Shown here piece by piece: positions 35,876 to 45,755 of a DNA stretch of 64,000 bases. The stretch lies in assembly GCA_934122235.1 (NCBI GenBank), contig CAKOWE010000006.1, forward strand, positions 27,241 through 91,240. Direction: 5' to 3'. Source of the DNA: an uncultured Clostridia bacterium (GTDB taxonomy: Bacteria > Bacillota > Clostridia > TANB77 > CAG-508). How positions within the stretch are numbered: position 1 is the stretch's first letter; each line of letters starts with the position of its first letter. The notes beneath the pieces are model-generated. The model did not search any database and was not told where the DNA came from. It saw only the letters and a program-made list of their open reading frames with translations. Position numbers and translations under genes: made by a program.

Positions 35876-38800
35876 TTAATCAATTCTTATATTGTCGTTT
35901 CCTACTATTTCCTCTAATTCGCCATATATTTCATCTGTTAAATATATTCCGCCAGCAGGTTTTTCTTCGTTATTAGCAACTATAATTAGCTGTATATTAT
36001 TTTTGTCTCCCAAAAAAAACTTAAGTGCTCCTCTCAATTTATTTTTGCTTTCTTCGTCTATGCTAGTAATATCTATCTTTAAAGACTTCCTTTTTTCATG
36101 TTTTAATTCACTAATACTATTTGCTACAATCTTTATTTCTTCATCTTCTCTAATACTAAGTTTTCCTTCTATTAGAACAATATTATCTTGTACTAATAAA
36201 TTTGCATATTTATTATAGCAAGCATCAAACACTATAATTTCGCAAGAACCATATAAATCTTCTATTGTTACAAAAGCCATAACAGTATTTTTCTTTGTAT
36301 ATTTCTTCTTTACAGATGTAATTATTCCAGCATATTTTACAACTTGTCCATCTTTTTCTATTTTGTTTTCTTCTTGAATTTCTAATATTTGCATTGTATT
36401 TATATTAGTTTGGATTTCAATTTCTTTTCTAATCTTATCTAATGGATGTCCTGATATATATATACCTAACATCTCTTTTTCCATAGCCAATAAATCTTTA
36501 TCCTTATATTCTGGCATTTGTATAAAATTATATTTTATATCATCTATTTTTTCTTCTATTTGTAAATCAAACATAGTAACTTGACCATCTAAGCTTTTTC
36601 TAGCTGCACTACTAATTGTGTCTAATATTCCTTCATAAGAAGCAATTAATGTACTTCTAGTCTGTCCAAATTCATCAAATGCTCCAGCTTTAATCAAAGA
36701 CTCTATGCATTTTTTATTAACAGTATCTGATTGCATTCTTTCGCAAAAATCTGTAAAACTAGTATAATTACCATTCTTTTTTCTTTCTGCAACAATAGCT
36801 TCTACAGCATTTATTCCGACATTTTTCACACTTCCTAGTCCAAATCTTATTTGATTACCATATACAGCAAATTTTGTGTAACTTTTATTTATGCTTGGTT
36901 TTAATATTTCTATACCTAATTTTCTGCACTCATCAATATACACAGGAACTTTATCTAAATTTCCTAAAAAGCTATTCAAAGTGGCTGCCATAAATTCAGC
37001 AGGATAATAAGCTTTTAAATAAGCTGTTCTATATGATACTACCGCATAAGCTGCAGCATGTGACTTATTAAAAGCATATTTTGCAAATTCTGCCATTTCA
37101 TCAAAAATCTTGTTAGCGTCTTCTTTACTAATACCATTTCTTACACAACCAGGTATTATTACATTTCCTAAATCATCTGTTTGTCCATTTATAAAATACT
37201 CTCTTTCTTTAGCCATAACATCTAATTTTTTCTTTCCCATAGCTCTTCTTACTAAATCTGCTCTTCCCAATGAATATCCAGCTAAATCTCTTACTATTTG
37301 CATAACTTGCTCTTGATACACCATACAGCCATACGTTACATTTAATATAGGTTCTAGTGATGGATGTGTATATTCGGCATGTTCTGGATCTAATTTGTTC
37401 TTTATATACCTTGGTATTTGATCCATTGGTCCTGGTCTATATAATGATACTCCTGCTATAATATCTTCTAAGCTATCTGGTTTTAGTTCCTTCATAAAAT
37501 TCGTCATGCCCGCACTTTCAAACTGAAAAATTCCACAAGTTTTCCCTTCGGCCCATAATTTATATACTTTAGGATCATTCATTTCCTTATCAAACTCTAC
37601 ATCAATATTTCTACATTTTTTTACATATTTCATTGCATCAGATATAACAGTTAAAGTTCTTAACCCCAAAAAATCCATTTTTAGCAAACCTAATTCTTCT
37701 AATATAGTCATTGTATATTGGGTTGATATGGATGTATCATTCAAATATAGCGGAACATAACTTACAACTGGATCTTTTGTTATAACAACTCCACATGCAT
37801 GTGTTGAAGCCTGTCTTGGCATTCCTTCTAGTCCCATTGCTATATCCAATATTTTTTTAGTTTCTTCATTTGTATCATATAATTCTTTTAACTCTCTATT
37901 TTGTTCTAATGCTTTTTTTATAGTAATATGTATTTCAAAAGGTATCATTTTTGCCAATTTATCCGCTTCTGCATAAGATACATCTAATACTCTACATACA
38001 TCTCTTATTACCATTCTTGCTGCCATTGTGCCAAAAGTTATAATCTGCGAAACATGGTCTGCACCATATTTTCTAGTTACATACTCTATAACTTCTGGTC
38101 TTCTTTCATAGCAAAAATCCACATCAAAATCAGGCATACTTATTCTTTCAGGATTTAAAAATCTTTCAAACAATAAATTATATTTTATTGGATCAATATC
38201 TGTAATTCCAATAACATACGCAGCAATAGATCCTGCTCCAGAGCCACGTCCTGGTCCTACTGATATTTTTTGAGATTTTGCCCAATTTATAAAATCCCAA
38301 ACTATTAAATAATAATCAACATAGCCCATTTTTTCTATTACTGATATTTCATATTCTAATCTATCTAAAACTTCTTTACTTGGATTTTCTCCATATCTTC
38401 TTTTTAATCCGTCATTACATAACTTTCTAAAATATTCAGAATGTGTTTTAAATTCTTGTGGTACATCATAATTCGGTAATTTAGTTACTCCAAACTCAAA
38501 TTCCATATTACATTTATCTGCAATTTTTACTGTATTTTCAATAACTTCCGGTATGTTTTTAAAATAATCACTCATTTCTTCTGGAGATTTTACATAAAAC
38601 TCATCAACTGTCATTCTCATTCTGTCTTCATCACTCATTCTTTTACCAGTTTGAATACATAACAGCACCTCATGATTATATGCATCCTCTTTTTTTAAAT
38701 AATGGCAATCATTTGTAGCAACTAATGGTATATTCAGTTCTCTACCTATTTCAATTAATTTTTGATTTACTAAAACTTGCTCTCTCATTCCATTTGGTTG

Positions 38801-39322
38801 CAATTCTAAATAATAATCTTCTCCAAATACACTTTTGTACCATTTTGCAACTTCTTTTGCTTTTTCCATATCTCCTTTTAAAATTTCTCTATTAACACTT
38901 CCTGCTAGACAAGCACTTAAGCACACTAAACCTTCATGATACCTTTCTAATATTTCTAAGTCTATTCTTGGTTTGTAATAAAATCCTTCTGTAAATCCCA
39001 TTGATACTAACTTAGTTAAATTTTTATATCCTTCGTTGTTTTTGGCTAGCAATATTAAATGTGATGGATGATTATCTATATTTGCTTCCTTCATAAATCT
39101 ACTTCTTGGTGCAACATATACTTCACAACCAATTATTGGTTTTATCCCTTGTTTTTTACATTCTTTATAAAACTCTACTGCTCCAAACATTACTCCATGA
39201 TCAGTTATCGCAATAGAATCCATACCTAATTCTTTTGTTCTCGTAACCAAATCTTTTATTCTGTTAGCTCCATCTAATAAACTATATTCTGTATGAACAT
39301 GTAAATGAACAAACTTAGACAT
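35876..39322 (-). CDS. dnaE: DNA polymerase III alpha subunit (DnaE1 type)
   Basis: A 1148-residue replicative polymerase. Order: PHP domain (HLHVHTEYSLLDGANR; H-x-H, about 3-20), the palm with the two-aspartate motif PDFDVDFCYERRPEV near 395, fingers with the QEQVMQIVRDLAGYSLGRADL block near 695, helix-hairpin-helix region, and an OB fold (VKYAGIITSVKKKYTKKNT, about 1000). No exonuclease insert, so not PolC. The ATG at 39322 has an AAGGTGAG site; the frame opens seven codons upstream but without one. It is followed by the guanylate-kinase-like gene. Confidence 0.97.
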   Translation of the reverse strand: MSKFVHLHVHTEYSLLDGANRIKDLVTRTKELGMDSIAITDHGVMFGAVEFYKECKKQGIKPIIGCEVYVAPRSRFMKEANIDNHPSHLILLAKNNEGYKNLTKLVSMGFTEGFYYKPRIDLEILERYHEGLVCLSACLAGSVNREILKGDMEKAKEVAKWYKSVFGEDYYLELQPNGMREQVLVNQKLIEIGRELNIPLVATNDCHYLKKEDAYNHEVLLCIQTGKRMSDEDRMRMTVDEFYVKSPEEMSDYFKNIPEVIENTVKIADKCNMEFEFGVTKLPNYDVPQEFKTHSEYFRKLCNDGLKRRYGENPSKEVLDRLEYEISVIEKMGYVDYYLIVWDFINWAKSQKISVGPGRGSGAGSIAAYVIGITDIDPIKYNLLFERFLNPERISMPDFDVDFCYERRPEVIEYVTRKYGADHVSQIITFGTMAARMVIRDVCRVLDVSYAEADKLAKMIPFEIHITIKKALEQNRELKELYDTNEETKKILDIAMGLEGMPRQASTHACGVVITKDPVVSYVPLYLNDTSISTQYTMTILEELGLLKMDFLGLRTLTVISDAMKYVKKCRNIDVEFDKEMNDPKVYKLWAEGKTCGIFQFESAGMTNFMKELKPDSLEDIIAGVSLYRPGPMDQIPRYIKNKLDPEHAEYTHPSLEPILNVTYGCMVYQEQVMQIVRDLAGYSLGRADLVRRAMGKKKLDVMAKEREYFINGQTDDLGNVIIPGCVRNGISKEDANKIFDEMAEFAKYAFNKSHAAAYAVVSYRTAYLKAYYPAEFMAATLNSFLGNLDKVPVYIDECRKLGIEILKPSINKSYTKFAVYGNQIRFGLGSVKNVGINAVEAIVAERKKNGNYTSFTDFCERMQSDTVNKKCIESLIKAGAFDEFGQTRSTLIASYEGILDTISSAARKSLDGQVTMFDLQIEEKIDDIKYNFIQMPEYKDKDLLAMEKEMLGIYISGHPLDKIRKEIEIQTNINTMQILEIQEENKIEKDGQVVKYAGIITSVKKKYTKKNTVMAFVTIEDLYGSCEIIVFDACYNKYANLLVQDNIVLIEGKLSIREDEEIKIVANSISELKHEKRKSLKIDITSIDEESKNKLRGALKFFLGDKNNIQLIIVANNEEKPAGGIYLTDEIYGELEEIVGNDNIRID

Positions 39323-39371
39323 ATATCTCACCTTTTTACTCATTTTGTAATATTTATATCACAAATATATA

Positions 39372-39402
39372 AAAAATAAAAGGGTAAAGCCCTTTTATTT
39401 TT
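39372..39402 (-). terminator. terminator of spoIIP
   Basis: Perfect 13-bp stem AAAAATAAAAGGG / CCCTTTTATTTTT with a five-base loop, eight bases after the spoIIP stop. Confidence 0.9.
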
Positions 39403-39409
39403 GTTAACA

Positions 39410-40556
39410 TTATTCTTTCATAACTTCATCAATTACACTAGCTAAATACTTCATACTAGTTAAACATTGTTCCATAGTATTTCCCGTTGCTCCAACTTCT
39501 ATTATAATAGCTCCTTTGGCTAGCTGTTGATTATACCTAGATGTACTTAAATTTATTGGTCTAAATAAGCCTGGATACATTTCATTTGCTTTAGATTGTA
39601 ATTTTACAGAAAACTTCAAATTATCTTTCCAATTAGGATGAGTTAGTCCACCCGCATCAGTTCCTACAACAATCATTAACTGAGCTGCAATGTCATCATT
39701 TATTTTTATAGTTGGTCCATATTCTGTTCCGCTTCCAACTGCATCTCTATGTAAATCTATAATTACTTGTGATGTACATCCACTGTTCAAAATACCTGAT
39801 ACTGTTTGATAAGATCTATCATATGAGCCTGTGTATGCTGGGAAATCATGTAATGTGGTATCGTGTATTACATTATACCCTCTATTTTGTAATTGCTGAG
39901 TCAAATCATTTCCGAACCCTTACAACACTATAATTTAAATCTGTTGTTCTATAATTACCTGTCATTTGATAATTAAATTTTTCTGTGGGAGTATAACTCT
40001 CACAAGTATGTGTATGATAAATTATTATATCCTTCTTGTTATCTAAACTTATATTCGGAGTTAACATGTCAGTGGTTAAATCATATCCAGATCTATTTTT
40101 TATTTCAACATTTTCATATGTATTAGTATATGTTGCCTTTATATTGTTTTCCTCTATAACCTGTGTTGTAATATTACTAGGAATTTCTGTATCAATTATT
40201 TGTGAAATATTATCTAATATATCACTGCTATTTACAACTTCATCTATTATATTTTTTGCAACAATTCTATTTTTTACACCTAGTTCTGAATTTAACACAT
40301 TGCTAATAAAAGACTTGTTTAAATCTATCTGTTCTTCATTTTCAGATTTATTTAAATATCTCATACTAGCAATTGCTGTATTCATACAGTTAATAAATGA
40401 ATTCGAGCGGATTTTTTCTGATGCATTTTTCATAGTATTATTTATATTTTCTTGATTTTTTGCTTGTTTTAATATTACCGTTAACATTATTATAATAATT
40501 ATCGCAATAATATATTTTAATATTCTTTTTCCATCTATCACTGTAACATTAAACAT
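39410..40556 (-). CDS. spoIIP: stage II sporulation protein P, +1 frameshift at CGG
   Basis: SpoIIP is a membrane-anchored peptidoglycan amidase/endopeptidase that degrades septal wall during engulfment. An N-terminal helix (about 13-32) precedes a linker and the amidase_3-like domain: IIYHTHTCESYTP, then HDTTLHDFPAYTGSYDRSY, IDLHRDAVG and IIIEVGATGNT carry the zinc ligands and catalytic residues. The frame breaks between SVVRV and GNDLTQQL. At 39912-39914 the first frame has CGG and stops three codons later. Skipping its C gives GGA and an unbroken domain. Combined length 381 residues, close to the family. RVG-(E/N)-L is conserved in clostridial SpoIIP, so the glycine fits. Confidence 0.85.
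39912..39914 (-). other. CGG(+1) recoding site in spoIIP
   Basis: Minus-strand context: GTA AGG GTT C GGA AAT GAT. Zero frame: CGG AAA TGA. The +1 frame continues for 165 codons of conserved amidase domain. Confidence 0.85.
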
Positions 40557-40628
40557 ATATATCTATATCTCCTATTAATAAAAATGTTTTATTATATATA
40601 TATTCTGTTACTTTGCTGTTTATGCACA

Positions 40629-42395
40629 CTATACTATTTTATTTAATTCATCTAAATTTTGTTTATAAAATTCAAATGCGTCTTCGTATGGCTTTTTGCT
40701 TTCTAAATCAACATCTACCATCTTTAGCAAATCAACTGATTTTTTTGTACATCCTTGTTTTAACATATTAATATATTTTTCTACAAATCCTTTTTCTCCA
40801 GACAAAATTTTCTTTGCAATAGCTATTGCTGCTGATATTCCCGTTGCATATTTATATACATAAAAACAACTATAAAAATGTGGTATTCTAGCCCATTCAT
40901 ATTTTATTTCTTCATCTACAATAACATCTCCTCCAAAATATTTTTTATTTAATTCTAAATAAATATCACATAATTTGTCTGAAGTTAATTGTTCATCATT
41001 TCCTACTTTTTCATGTACTATTTTTTCAAATTCAGCAAACATTGTTTGTCTTATTAATGTTGCTCTTAATTTATCCAATTCTGTGTTTATCAAAGCTGCC
41101 CTTTTTCCTTTATCTTTCTCTTTTCCTATTAAATATTGCCCTAATATTATTTCGTTTACAGTAGATGCAACTTCTGCAACCATTATTGTATAATTTGCAT
41201 TTATTACATTTTGGTTTGTATTAGAATAATATGAATGCATTGCATGACCTAATTCATGTGCTATAGTGCTTATATCCTCTTCTTGATTAGTAAAGTTTGT
41301 TAATACGTATGGGTGAACACCATATACACCTAAGCTATATGCACCTCCCATTTTATTTTTTTCTTCATATACATCTATCCAATTATTATTAAATGCTGTC
41401 ATTAACATCTTATGATACTCTTGCCCCATTGGTTTTAATGCATCTAACACCACTTGCTTTGCATCTTCATATTCTACTTTTTCTCCGTGAAGTTTTAATT
41501 TATTATAATATATATCATACATATGTAATTCTTTAGTTCTTAATAATCGTTTTTTTATATTCATGTATTCATGATTAATTTTTAATTTCTCATTTACTAC
41601 TTCTACTAAGCTGTTATATACTTTCAATGTTGCATCATCATTTTCTACAGCCCTATCTAATGAAGATTGATATTTTCTTAATTTGCTTTTTATTACACTT
41701 TCTTTAACTCTCGAAATATACATTTCTGTTATTGTATTTATATGTTTTTTGTATAAAGAATACATAGATTCAAACGCTTGTTTTCTTATGTTTGAATCCG
41801 GATCCATCATATATTTTGTATATGTTGCTTGAGTTAATATTAATTTTTTTCCATTTTTATCTTTTATGTCAGGAAACTCGAACTCTGTATTTGTAAATAC
41901 ATCATAAGAACTTTCGCTTGCACCAAAAACTTCTGAAAAACTAGCAAGTGTTTTTTCTAATTCTTCACTCAATACATGTTTCTTATTTTCAAGTATATCT
42001 TCTATTGTTTTTTTGTACCTTAATAAATTAGAATCATTTTCTAAAAATTTTCTTAAAGTTTCTTCATTTATAGATGTTATTTCTGGGACAATAAAAGCAG
42101 TAGCAGTAGAAATATCTGTTCCAACTTTTTCAGCAATTTTATACATCTCTGTATTGTGTCCATCTGCCATATTTTGATGATACTTTAACATACAATATGA
42201 ATAAAATTTTTCGTATATTTCTAATATTTGCTCATATACTCTGTAGCACTCATATATTTTATTAGACGATTCTGCTAATGTTCCTTTATACTTTTCTATT
42301 TGTTTTAATAATTCATATATGTCTTTTTTTGCTTCTTCAAGTTTTTCCTCGTTTTCATAAATATCTTTTAAATTCCATTTATATTCATTTTCCAT
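40629..42395 (-). CDS. pepF: oligoendopeptidase F (M3 family)
   Basis: A 588-residue cytoplasmic metallopeptidase. The zinc motif HELGHAMHSYY (about 370-380) and the downstream glutamate region TIMVAEVASTVNEIILGQ are typical of M3B; C-terminal YATGISAAIAIA is also conserved. Cleaves medium-sized peptides. A GGAGAAA site precedes the ATG. Nothing unusual; monocistronic, upstream of spoIIP on the same strand. Confidence 0.95.
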   Translation of the reverse strand: MENEYKWNLKDIYENEEKLEEAKKDIYELLKQIEKYKGTLAESSNKIYECYRVYEQILEIYEKFYSYCMLKYHQNMADGHNTEMYKIAEKVGTDISTATAFIVPEITSINEETLRKFLENDSNLLRYKKTIEDILENKKHVLSEELEKTLASFSEVFGASESSYDVFTNTEFEFPDIKDKNGKKLILTQATYTKYMMDPDSNIRKQAFESMYSLYKKHINTITEMYISRVKESVIKSKLRKYQSSLDRAVENDDATLKVYNSLVEVVNEKLKINHEYMNIKKRLLRTKELHMYDIYYNKLKLHGEKVEYEDAKQVVLDALKPMGQEYHKMLMTAFNNNWIDVYEEKNKMGGAYSLGVYGVHPYVLTNFTNQEEDISTIAHELGHAMHSYYSNTNQNVINANYTIMVAEVASTVNEIILGQYLIGKEKDKGKRAALINTELDKLRATLIRQTMFAEFEKIVHEKVGNDEQLTSDKLCDIYLELNKKYFGGDVIVDEEIKYEWARIPHFYSCFYVYKYATGISAAIAIAKKILSGEKGFVEKYINMLKQGCTKKSVDLLKMVDVDLESKKPYEDAFEFYKQNLDELNKIV

Positions 42396-42565
42396 ACAAA
42401 TTTCTCCTTTAGTGTATTAATCACTTTGAAATTTTATCATAACAAAATTATTTTATCAATTACTATTTCCTAACTATATTATTAGATTCGTATATTAAAA
42501 TTCGACAAAAAATTAACTTTAGAAAACAACATGTTACTTATCCAAAGTTTATTAAAGCAAAAAAA

Positions 42566-42585
42566 GAACACGTATAAACGTGTCC
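42566..42585 (-). terminator. terminator of rpmE
   Basis: Eight-base-pair stem, core ACACGT / ACGTGT, followed by TTTTTTTG on the minus strand. Confidence 0.9.
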
Positions 42586-42596
42586 GTAATTGTGCT

Positions 42597-42797
42597 TTAT
42601 TGTAATCCGTATTTTTGTTTAAATCTTTCTGCTGCACCACCTGTTTTACTTTGTTTTAAGTTACCTGTCCAATATGGATGACATTTTGAACACACATCAA
42701 CTTTTAAGTCTGTTTTTGTAGAACCAACTTCTAAAACATTTCCACAAGCACATGTTATAGTTGTATTATTATATGCTGGATGTATTCCTTCTTTCAT
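42597..42797 (-). CDS. rpmE: 50S ribosomal protein L31, zinc-binding type
   Basis: A 66-residue ribosomal protein. MKEGIHPAY at the start, CACGNVLEVGSTK with the first cysteine pair, CSKCHPYWTG with the second pair (C+ type), and the C-terminal AAERFKQKYGL. The ATG at 42797 follows GAGGTGA; the frame opening four codons upstream is not used. Confidence 0.97.
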   Translation of the reverse strand: MKEGIHPAYNNTTITCACGNVLEVGSTKTDLKVDVCSKCHPYWTGNLKQSKTGGAAERFKQKYGLQ

Positions 42798-42883
42798 TAT
42801 GCAATTCACCTCTTCCTTTCATTAATTAAAAACGTCATTTATTATAATATCATACATTTTTTTATATTTCAAGTATTATTTAG

Positions 42884-43042
42884 TTATTTTTTCTCTTCAT
42901 CATCTACAACTTTTACATAATCAATTGTACTATTTACTTCTTTTTCAAAAGATACTTTTCTAACTAATTTAGATGTTATATTAAATAATATTGCAATAAT
43001 AGTTATAAGCAATGCTATTTTTTTCCAATATTTAGCTAACAT
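42884..43042 (-). CDS. 52-residue single-pass membrane protein
   Basis: A TAGGAG site seven bases before ATG starts a short frame: basic start (MLAKYWKK), one hydrophobic helix (ALLITIIAILFNI), and a charged tail rich in E, D, K. Length and topology fit a small membrane regulator or assembly protein. No family recognised. It sits between rpmE and vanW, on the minus strand. Confidence 0.65.
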   Translation of the reverse strand: MLAKYWKKIALLITIIAILFNITSKLVRKVSFEKEVNSTIDYVKVVDDEEKK

Positions 43043-43191
43043 ATTTTTTCTCCTATAATAAAAAATTCTTACATATATAATTATACTATTTTTTATTTAT
43101 TTGTCAATGTTTATATAATAGCATTTTAAGCATAATTATGCAAAATTTGCTTATAATATGTTTAACATATTGTATGGAGGTTTTTTTCGTT

Positions 43192-43795
43192 ATGAAAAAA
43201 ATATTAAATTTATTTGTTATTTTATTAACTTGTTTATTTGTTTTATGTGGATGTAATAAATCTGAAAACACTAACGATTCATCATATTCTTCAGATACTG
43301 AAAAGCTGTCTAACTCAACATCTATTCCAAAAAAAGAATTAGACGTTTCGTCTTTCAGCACAAAAATTTTAGACCAAACTCCAAATAGAGTAGATAATAT
43401 TGCCCTGACATGTAGCAAAATAAATAATATTACTATAAAAAGCGGAGAAGTTTTTTCTTTCTGTGATACAGTAGGAGAAGTTAGTGCTGATAGTGGTTAT
43501 AAAGAAGCGGATGTTTTAGATGCGCAACGGAAAACCTTTTAAAGGTTTTGGCGGAGGAAACTGCCAAGTTAGCAGTACATTATATAATGCTGTACTACAG
43601 CTAAATAATATTGACATTATAGAAAGGCATTCTCATAGCAAGCGAGTTTATTATGTAGAAAAAGATAAAGATGCTGCTGTAGATTCAAAAAGCAAATTAG
43701 ATTTTAAGTTTAAGAATAATACAGGTAATGACATAAAAATTTACGCAAGTAACACTAATCAAACTATTACTGTTAGATTAGTAAAATTAGAATAA
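43192..43795 (+). CDS. VanW-family lipoprotein, +1 frameshift at CGG
   Basis: A 200-residue VanW-domain protein when read through its frame break. N-terminal lipoprotein signal with lipobox LCGC at about residue 19; then the VanW domain: KSGEVFSFCDTVGEV, FGGGNCQVSSTLYNAVLQ, IERHSHSKRVYYVEKDKDAAV and a DFKFKNNTGNDIKIY strand. VanW proteins lie at the cell surface and are linked to wall structure or vancomycin clusters; exact role unknown. The first frame reaches CGG at 43528-43530 and stops three codons later. Skipping its C gives GGA and continues with KPFKGFGGG. A GGAGG site supports the start at 43192 rather than an ATG eighteen codons upstream. Confidence 0.85.
43528..43530 (+). other. CGG(+1) recoding site in the vanW-family gene
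   Basis: Context: GAT GCG CAA C GGA AAA CCT TTT. Zero frame: CGG AAA ACC TTT TAA. The +1 frame reaches the invariant FGGGNCQVSST block within six codons. Confidence 0.85.
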
Positions 43796-43811
43796 TAAGT
43801 TAAACATATTT

Positions 43812-43862
43812 TATATAAGAATAAATGCAATATTTAAAAAATATTGCATTTATTCTTATATA
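43812..43862. terminator. strong bidirectional terminator
   Basis: Perfect 23-bp stem (43812-43834 with 43840-43862) with a five-base loop, between the convergent vanW-family and D-Ala-D-Ala carboxypeptidase genes. Confidence 0.95.
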
Positions 43863-43865
43863 GGA

Positions 43866-45080
43866 TTAACGTAGCAAATTAAACCACTTTTCAACAATAT
43901 AACTACTATTATTAAAAAAGCTTATTTTATTAACTTCTTTTTTGGTTATTATATTTATTCTAGCTAATTCTTGATTATCCAACTTAAATATGACTTCTCC
44001 TACTATCTGACCACTTTTAACAGGAGCACTTATTGTATCTGGTATATTTATTTCTTGCGTAATACTTTTATCTTGACCTTTTTTTACTAGAACTCCAGCA
44101 TCATTTTCAAATACTACTTCAACTGAACTTTCTATTCCCTTTTCAACTAATATGTTTTTTACATTTTCTCCTTTACTTCCTAACTTTTTGTATCCATAAT
44201 TATTAAAACCATAATCTAACAGTTTCTTTGCTTCATTAAATCTTATTTGACTTGTAGGTCCTTTCATTATCACAGCAATTAAACTTAAATCATCTCTTGT
44301 AGCTGAAGCGGATAAATTAAACAAAGCCAGTGAAGTTGAACCAGTTTTTAATCCAGTTATTCCACTATAATTTCTAATTAATTTGTTTGTATTTACTAGT
44401 TCAGATGCTCCATTTCTTAAAGAATCCATCCAAATCGTAGTATAATTAGTTATACTACGATGCTTAGTTAACAATTCCCTAGACATTAGTGCAATGTCAT
44501 AACTTGATGTTAAATGTCCATCTTCATCTATTCCATGACAATTTTTAAATGTCGTATCATTCATTCCAAGCTGTTTTGCTTTTTCATTCATTTTTTGAAC
44601 AAATTGTTCTTCACTTCCAGCTAAATATTCAGCCATTGCAACAGTACAATCATTTGCTGATACAACGCATATTGCTTTTAGCATCTCATTTACAGTCAAT
44701 TCTTCTCTTACATCTAACCATATTTGTGATCCACCCATTTTTGATGCATTTTCTGTACATGGTATTTTAGTATCTAATGTTATTTGAGAATTATCTAAAG
44801 CCTCCATAATTAGCAATAACGTCATTACTTTTGTTACACTAGCAGGACGCAATTTTTCATGCATATTATGATCATATAATACTTGCCCTGTAGTTTGTTC
44901 TATTAAAACAGCACTTCCAGATTCTAAATTCAAGAAATTTCCTGTCTGGTTTTCATTAACACTAGTTAGTATTGTTTCATCATAATTTGACCATATATAT
45001 TCTGTAGCATATAACGTTGTTTGCAATGATAATACTAATAATAAAAATATGGATATTACTTTAAATAGTAACTTATTCAT
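43866..45080 (-). CDS. D-alanyl-D-alanine carboxypeptidase (DacF/PBP5-like)
   Basis: A 404-residue penicillin-binding protein of class S11. N-terminal signal peptide (about residues 1-25), SXXK nucleophile in PASVTKVMT, the SXN motif in VVSANDC, and the KTG triad in GLKTGSTSLA. C-terminal domain with a final hydrophobic/amphipathic segment. It trims the terminal D-Ala of peptidoglycan stem peptides. The start at 45080 follows GGAGG; the frame extends five more codons to another ATG. DacF-type proteins are common in spore formers. Confidence 0.93.
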   Translation of the reverse strand: MNKLLFKVISIFLLLVLSLQTTLYATEYIWSNYDETILTSVNENQTGNFLNLESGSAVLIEQTTGQVLYDHNMHEKLRPASVTKVMTLLLIMEALDNSQITLDTKIPCTENASKMGGSQIWLDVREELTVNEMLKAICVVSANDCTVAMAEYLAGSEEQFVQKMNEKAKQLGMNDTTFKNCHGIDEDGHLTSSYDIALMSRELLTKHRSITNYTTIWMDSLRNGASELVNTNKLIRNYSGITGLKTGSTSLALFNLSASATRDDLSLIAVIMKGPTSQIRFNEAKKLLDYGFNNYGYKKLGSKGENVKNILVEKGIESSVEVVFENDAGVLVKKGQDKSITQEINIPDTISAPVKSGQIVGEVIFKLDNQELARINIITKKEVNKISFFNNSSYIVEKWFNLLR

Positions 45081-45145
45081 ATATACCTCCAACATGTTTT
45101 ATTTATTAAATATTATTCGTAAAATTCTTTTTTATTACTAATAAA

Positions 45146-45182
45146 AAAGAACCTTTATACTGTTATGTATAAAAGTTCTTTC
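45146..45182 (-). terminator. terminator after the VanZ gene
   Basis: Imperfect stem of about 13 bp (AAAGAAC... / ...GTTCTTT), tail of TTTTTTAT on the minus strand, about 90 bases after the VanZ stop. Confidence 0.65.
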
Positions 45183-45274
45183 TAAGTTAAATAAAGGGGA
45201 TATTTATTTACACTCTAACAAAAATTATTATTTTTGCTATGTGTATATATTACCCTGCAAATATTAAAATAAAC

Positions 45275-45745
45275 TTAAATTTTTTGTTTTTTTTGAAAAA
45301 TTTTTATAATATAATATGATACCAATATTCCAAGCAAAGAACCTGTAGAATCAATTAAAACATCTCTTATCTCACAGCTTCTTCCAGGCACAAAATATTG
45401 ATGTAATTCATCTAATACTGCATATATAGCACAAAACACTAAACTGTATATTATTTTTTTCTTACTAGTTATATTTAACTTACTAAAAAATACCATCACC
45501 AAAACTCCACCTACTGTATAAATACTAAAATGAGCTATTTTCCTCATTGGAGTTTGTAAATTTTCTACCATTTCATTTATTTGCTGTTCATTCATATTTT
45601 GTGTTAACTGTAATTTATTTAAAATAATTCTTATAGTGTTGCCACTTATATTGCTAGATTTGTCACTTACTTGACTAGAAAATATAAATATTATTACCAT
45701 CCACAATAAAATTAATGTTATTAGTATTATCTTTTTGTGTTTCAT
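45275..45745 (-). CDS. VanZ-family membrane protein
   Basis: A 156-residue protein with four hydrophobic helices. The N-terminal IFIFSSQVSDKSS and the later ALDELHQYFVPGRSCEIRDVLIDS segment are the VanZ-family signature (conserved acidic, histidine and arginine residues). The role of VanZ is unclear; it confers low-level teicoplanin resistance in vanA clusters, and homologs are common in Firmicutes. Downstream of recG by ten bases, so probably cotranscribed. Confidence 0.85.
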   Translation of the reverse strand: MKHKKIILITLILLWMVIIFIFSSQVSDKSSNISGNTIRIILNKLQLTQNMNEQQINEMVENLQTPMRKIAHFSIYTVGGVLVMVFFSKLNITSKKKIIYSLVFCAIYAVLDELHQYFVPGRSCEIRDVLIDSTGSLLGILVSYYIIKIFQKKQKI

Positions 45746-45755
45746 TATTTCTCCT

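Noticed and set aside
39343..39343. dnaE start seven codons upstream of the chosen ATG
   Set aside because: The chosen ATG has the AAGGTGAG site; the upstream ATG would place that site inside the gene.
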